Source of the DNA: Euzebyales bacterium
GTDB lineage: Bacteria; Actinomycetota; Nitriliruptoria; Euzebyales; Egibacteraceae
Reading direction: 5' to 3'
Length of the DNA: 32,656 nucleotides
Assembly (NCBI GenBank): GCA_013695145.1
Contig: JACDBB010000086.1
Span: forward strand, 1 to 32,656
Positions 31,403 to 32,656 of this stretch are shown one piece after another (position 1 is the first letter of the stretch; each line of letters starts with the position of its first letter). Under the pieces are notes generated by a model. It made no database searches. It saw nothing but the letters and a program-made list of their open reading frames with translations, and was not told where the DNA came from. The translations under genes were made by a program, and so were the position numbers.

Positions 31403-31408
31403 TAGCCT
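31403..31408 (+). promoter_or_regulatory. Candidate -10 box (TAGCCT) before yqgE
   Basis: TAGCCT lies nine bases before ATG 31418, and no ribosome site is visible in between, so a leaderless or nearly leaderless transcript is likely. No clear -35 is seen. Confidence 0.4.
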
Positions 31409-31417
31409 TGCGCCCGC

Positions 31418-31972
31418 ATGCCTGACCTCCTGGACATCCCGCGGCGGGGTCGGCTGGTGGTGGCGACGCCCACACTGACCGATCCCAACTTCGCGCACGC
31501 CGTCGTGCTGCTGCTCGACCACGGCGACCAGGGTGCGCTCGGCGTCATCCTCAACCGGCCGAGCTCGGTTGAGGTCGCGACGATCATGCCGGAGTGGGCG
31601 CGGCTGGCCGCACCCGGAGACCCGCTGTTCGTCGGAGGGCCCGTGCAGGCCGGCGAGGCGCTCATCGGGCTCGCACGCAGCGGACCGGGCGGCGGCGGCG
31701 CGGCCGCGCAGCCGATCCTTCCCGGCGTGGTTGCGGTTGAGCTGTCCGCGACCCCCAGCACCGCGCAGTTCCTGGCCGCGCGCGTGTTCACCGGCTACGC
31801 CGGATGGGGTGCCGGCCAGCTGGAGACGGAGATCGCCGACGGCGGCTGGTTCGTGCTTGACGGGCGCGCCGAGGACGTCTTCGCGGACAACCCCGACGGC
31901 CTCTGGCGGACCGTCCTCGCACGCCAAGGCGGCATCTTCACGGCTGTCCCCGACGACCCGTCATTCAACTGA
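31418..31972 (+). CDS. YqgE/AlgH family protein (DUF179)
   Basis: A 184-residue protein, the normal length for the family. The signature FAHAVVLLLDHGDQGALGVI followed by LNRPS is diagnostic, as are GDPLFVGGPVQ and the late FTGYAGWGAGQLETEI. A role is not established; AlgH was linked to alginate regulation in Pseudomonas, but the family is widespread and probably has another function. ATG 31418 gives MPDLLDIPRRGRLVVATPTL, the expected N-terminus. No membrane segment or signal peptide is present. It converges with the CGNR regulator across 36 bases, with no obvious terminator. Confidence 0.93.
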   Translation: MPDLLDIPRRGRLVVATPTLTDPNFAHAVVLLLDHGDQGALGVILNRPSSVEVATIMPEWARLAAPGDPLFVGGPVQAGEALIGLARSGPGGGGAAAQPILPGVVAVELSATPSTAQFLAARVFTGYAGWGAGQLETEIADGGWFVLDGRAEDVFADNPDGLWRTVLARQGGIFTAVPDDPSFN

Positions 31973-32008
31973 CCGTTGGCGGCGCTGGCGAGTGCGCGGG
32001 CATGGGGC

Positions 32009-32587
32009 TCACGTGCGTCGGCGGCGCTGATAGTGACGGCGCTGGCGGGCCCGGTTGCCGCAGTCGGCCGGATCGCACCACCGTCGGCTGCGGTTTCGGG
32101 TGGCGTCGAGGAACACCCAGCGGCATCCCTCGCACGCAGCGACCCTGCTCATGCCGGCGCCAGAGGTCAGCAGTGACGCGGCGTCGCGCACCAACTCGTC
32201 GAGCATGGACGGGGCCGGGTCGGTCCACGCGGCGACGTGCGCGTCTCGCGCAAGTCGGAGCGTGCGCCGGGTCCAGCTGTGTGCGGCCAGGCGGCCGACC
32301 CTGTCGACGCCGGCAGGGGCCGGAGACGTGCCGTCGGCGACCGCGAGGAAGATGCCAGCCAACAGCTCACGCAGCTCGACGAACCGATCGCTGCCTGACG
32401 TGATCGGCGCGTGCAAGCCCACCGCGCGGCGCCACCGCTCGGCGTTGCTCGCCGGTTCGAGCCAGTCGTGGTGGCGGCTGGTGCCGCGGTAGCTCACGAG
32501 GTTGGCGAAGTCGAGGGCGAGCGCGCCGCCGATCAGCTTGTACGTGCCGTCGTAGCTGCCCGGATCCAGGTCGACCGGCAATGCCAC
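32009..32587 (-). CDS. CGNR zinc-finger / ABATE domain transcriptional regulator
   Basis: A 192-residue protein. The N-terminal 140 residues are the ABATE domain (LIGGALALDFANLVSYRG), thought to bind a small ligand. The C-terminal zinc finger uses C152 and C155 in ACEGCRW and C171 and C176 in WCDPADCGNR, ending in a basic RQRRHYQRRRR tail for DNA contact. GTG 32587 has AGGAG six bases before it. Such regulators often sit divergent from the gene they control; the upstream 70 bases hold an outward-facing promoter and symmetric elements, which fits that pattern. The target gene lies beyond the right edge. Confidence 0.9.
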   Translation of the reverse strand: MALPVDLDPGSYDGTYKLIGGALALDFANLVSYRGTSRHHDWLEPASNAERWRRAVGLHAPITSGSDRFVELRELLAGIFLAVADGTSPAPAGVDRVGRLAAHSWTRRTLRLARDAHVAAWTDPAPSMLDELVRDAASLLTSGAGMSRVAACEGCRWVFLDATRNRSRRWCDPADCGNRARQRRHYQRRRRT

Positions 32588-32614
32588 GCTCGGCTCCTAA
32601 CGGTCTAGTTGGGC

Positions 32615-32643
32615 TTGACAAGTTAGCAACCGTGTGCTCTGAT
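32615..32643 (+). promoter_or_regulatory. Outward-facing promoter near the right edge with operator-like symmetry
   Basis: A consensus -35 TTGACA (32615-32620) is followed after 17 bases by TCTGAT (32638-32643), four of six matches to the -10 consensus. CTTGACAAG (32614-32622) is an inverted repeat over the -35, flanked by GTTG and CAAC, and TAAC/GTTA elements recur nearby. This points to a regulated gene to the right, divergent from the CGNR regulator. Confidence 0.45.
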
Positions 32644-32656
32644 CCATCTAACGAGC

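Noticed and set aside
31229-31927. Upstream extension of the LysM lipoprotein frame by 233 codons
   Set aside because: It is antisense to yqgE and would bury the lipoprotein signal inside the protein.
1-32656. CRISPR array, tRNA, rRNA, insertion sequence or prophage
   Set aside because: No regularly spaced repeats, no tRNA-like cloverleaf, no transposase or phage genes were found on reading both strands.

Overview
The window is very GC-rich DNA with almost no spare sequence between genes, overlapping start/stop codons, and several start codons lying 6-9 bases after a TANNNT box (likely leaderless transcripts). Together with actinobacterial marker families (DUF4191, a QcrCAB bc1 complex with a diheme QcrC and a three-helix Rieske protein, group II truncated haemoglobin GlbO, a fused LivM-LivG transporter) this points to a member of the Actinomycetota. 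A deep-branching lineage such as Nitriliruptoria or Euzebyales is a guess, not something the sequence proves.

Left end (1-1330): a decayed toxin-antitoxin island. It holds the C-terminal part of an MNT-type nucleotidyltransferase, a HEPN partner cut off after 29 codons, an apparently intact VapBC pair, and about 340 bases of gene debris that includes a recognisable N-terminal piece of a SAM methyltransferase on the minus strand. Positions 1332-7031 carry plus-strand envelope and peptide genes: a beta-propeller lipoprotein, aminopeptidase N and a LysM lytic transglycosylase. Positions 7046-10198 (minus) encode the cytochrome bc1 complex, qcrC-qcrA-qcrB. An AI-2E family permease and a glycine-zipper stress-type protein follow, converging on overlapping stop codons.

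Positions 12050-19610 look like one metabolic locus. A flavoprotein hydroxylase and a metallo-beta-lactamase-fold protein with an altered metal motif are translationally coupled on the minus strand. They diverge from a complete branched-chain/aromatic-type ABC importer (binding lipoprotein, LivH, fused LivM-LivG, LivF). Uptake and oxidation of one organic substrate is a reasonable inference and is the most interesting functional hypothesis here.

Positions 19664-30827 are rich in DNA maintenance genes: DUF4191 protein (plus), then on the minus strand a short coiled-coil protein, a methyltransferase, AddB, AddA and GlbO, and on the plus strand an Ada/AraC/AlkA fusion overlapping an Ogt-type methyltransferase. 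AddAB would process double-strand ends, while the Ada-AlkA/Ogt pair repairs alkylation damage and may autoregulate. The right end has a LysM lipoprotein converging with ogt on a shared perfect hairpin, a YqgE/AlgH protein, and a CGNR zinc-finger regulator whose upstream region holds a near-consensus promoter pointing out of the window. No tRNA, rRNA, CRISPR array, insertion sequence or prophage was seen.
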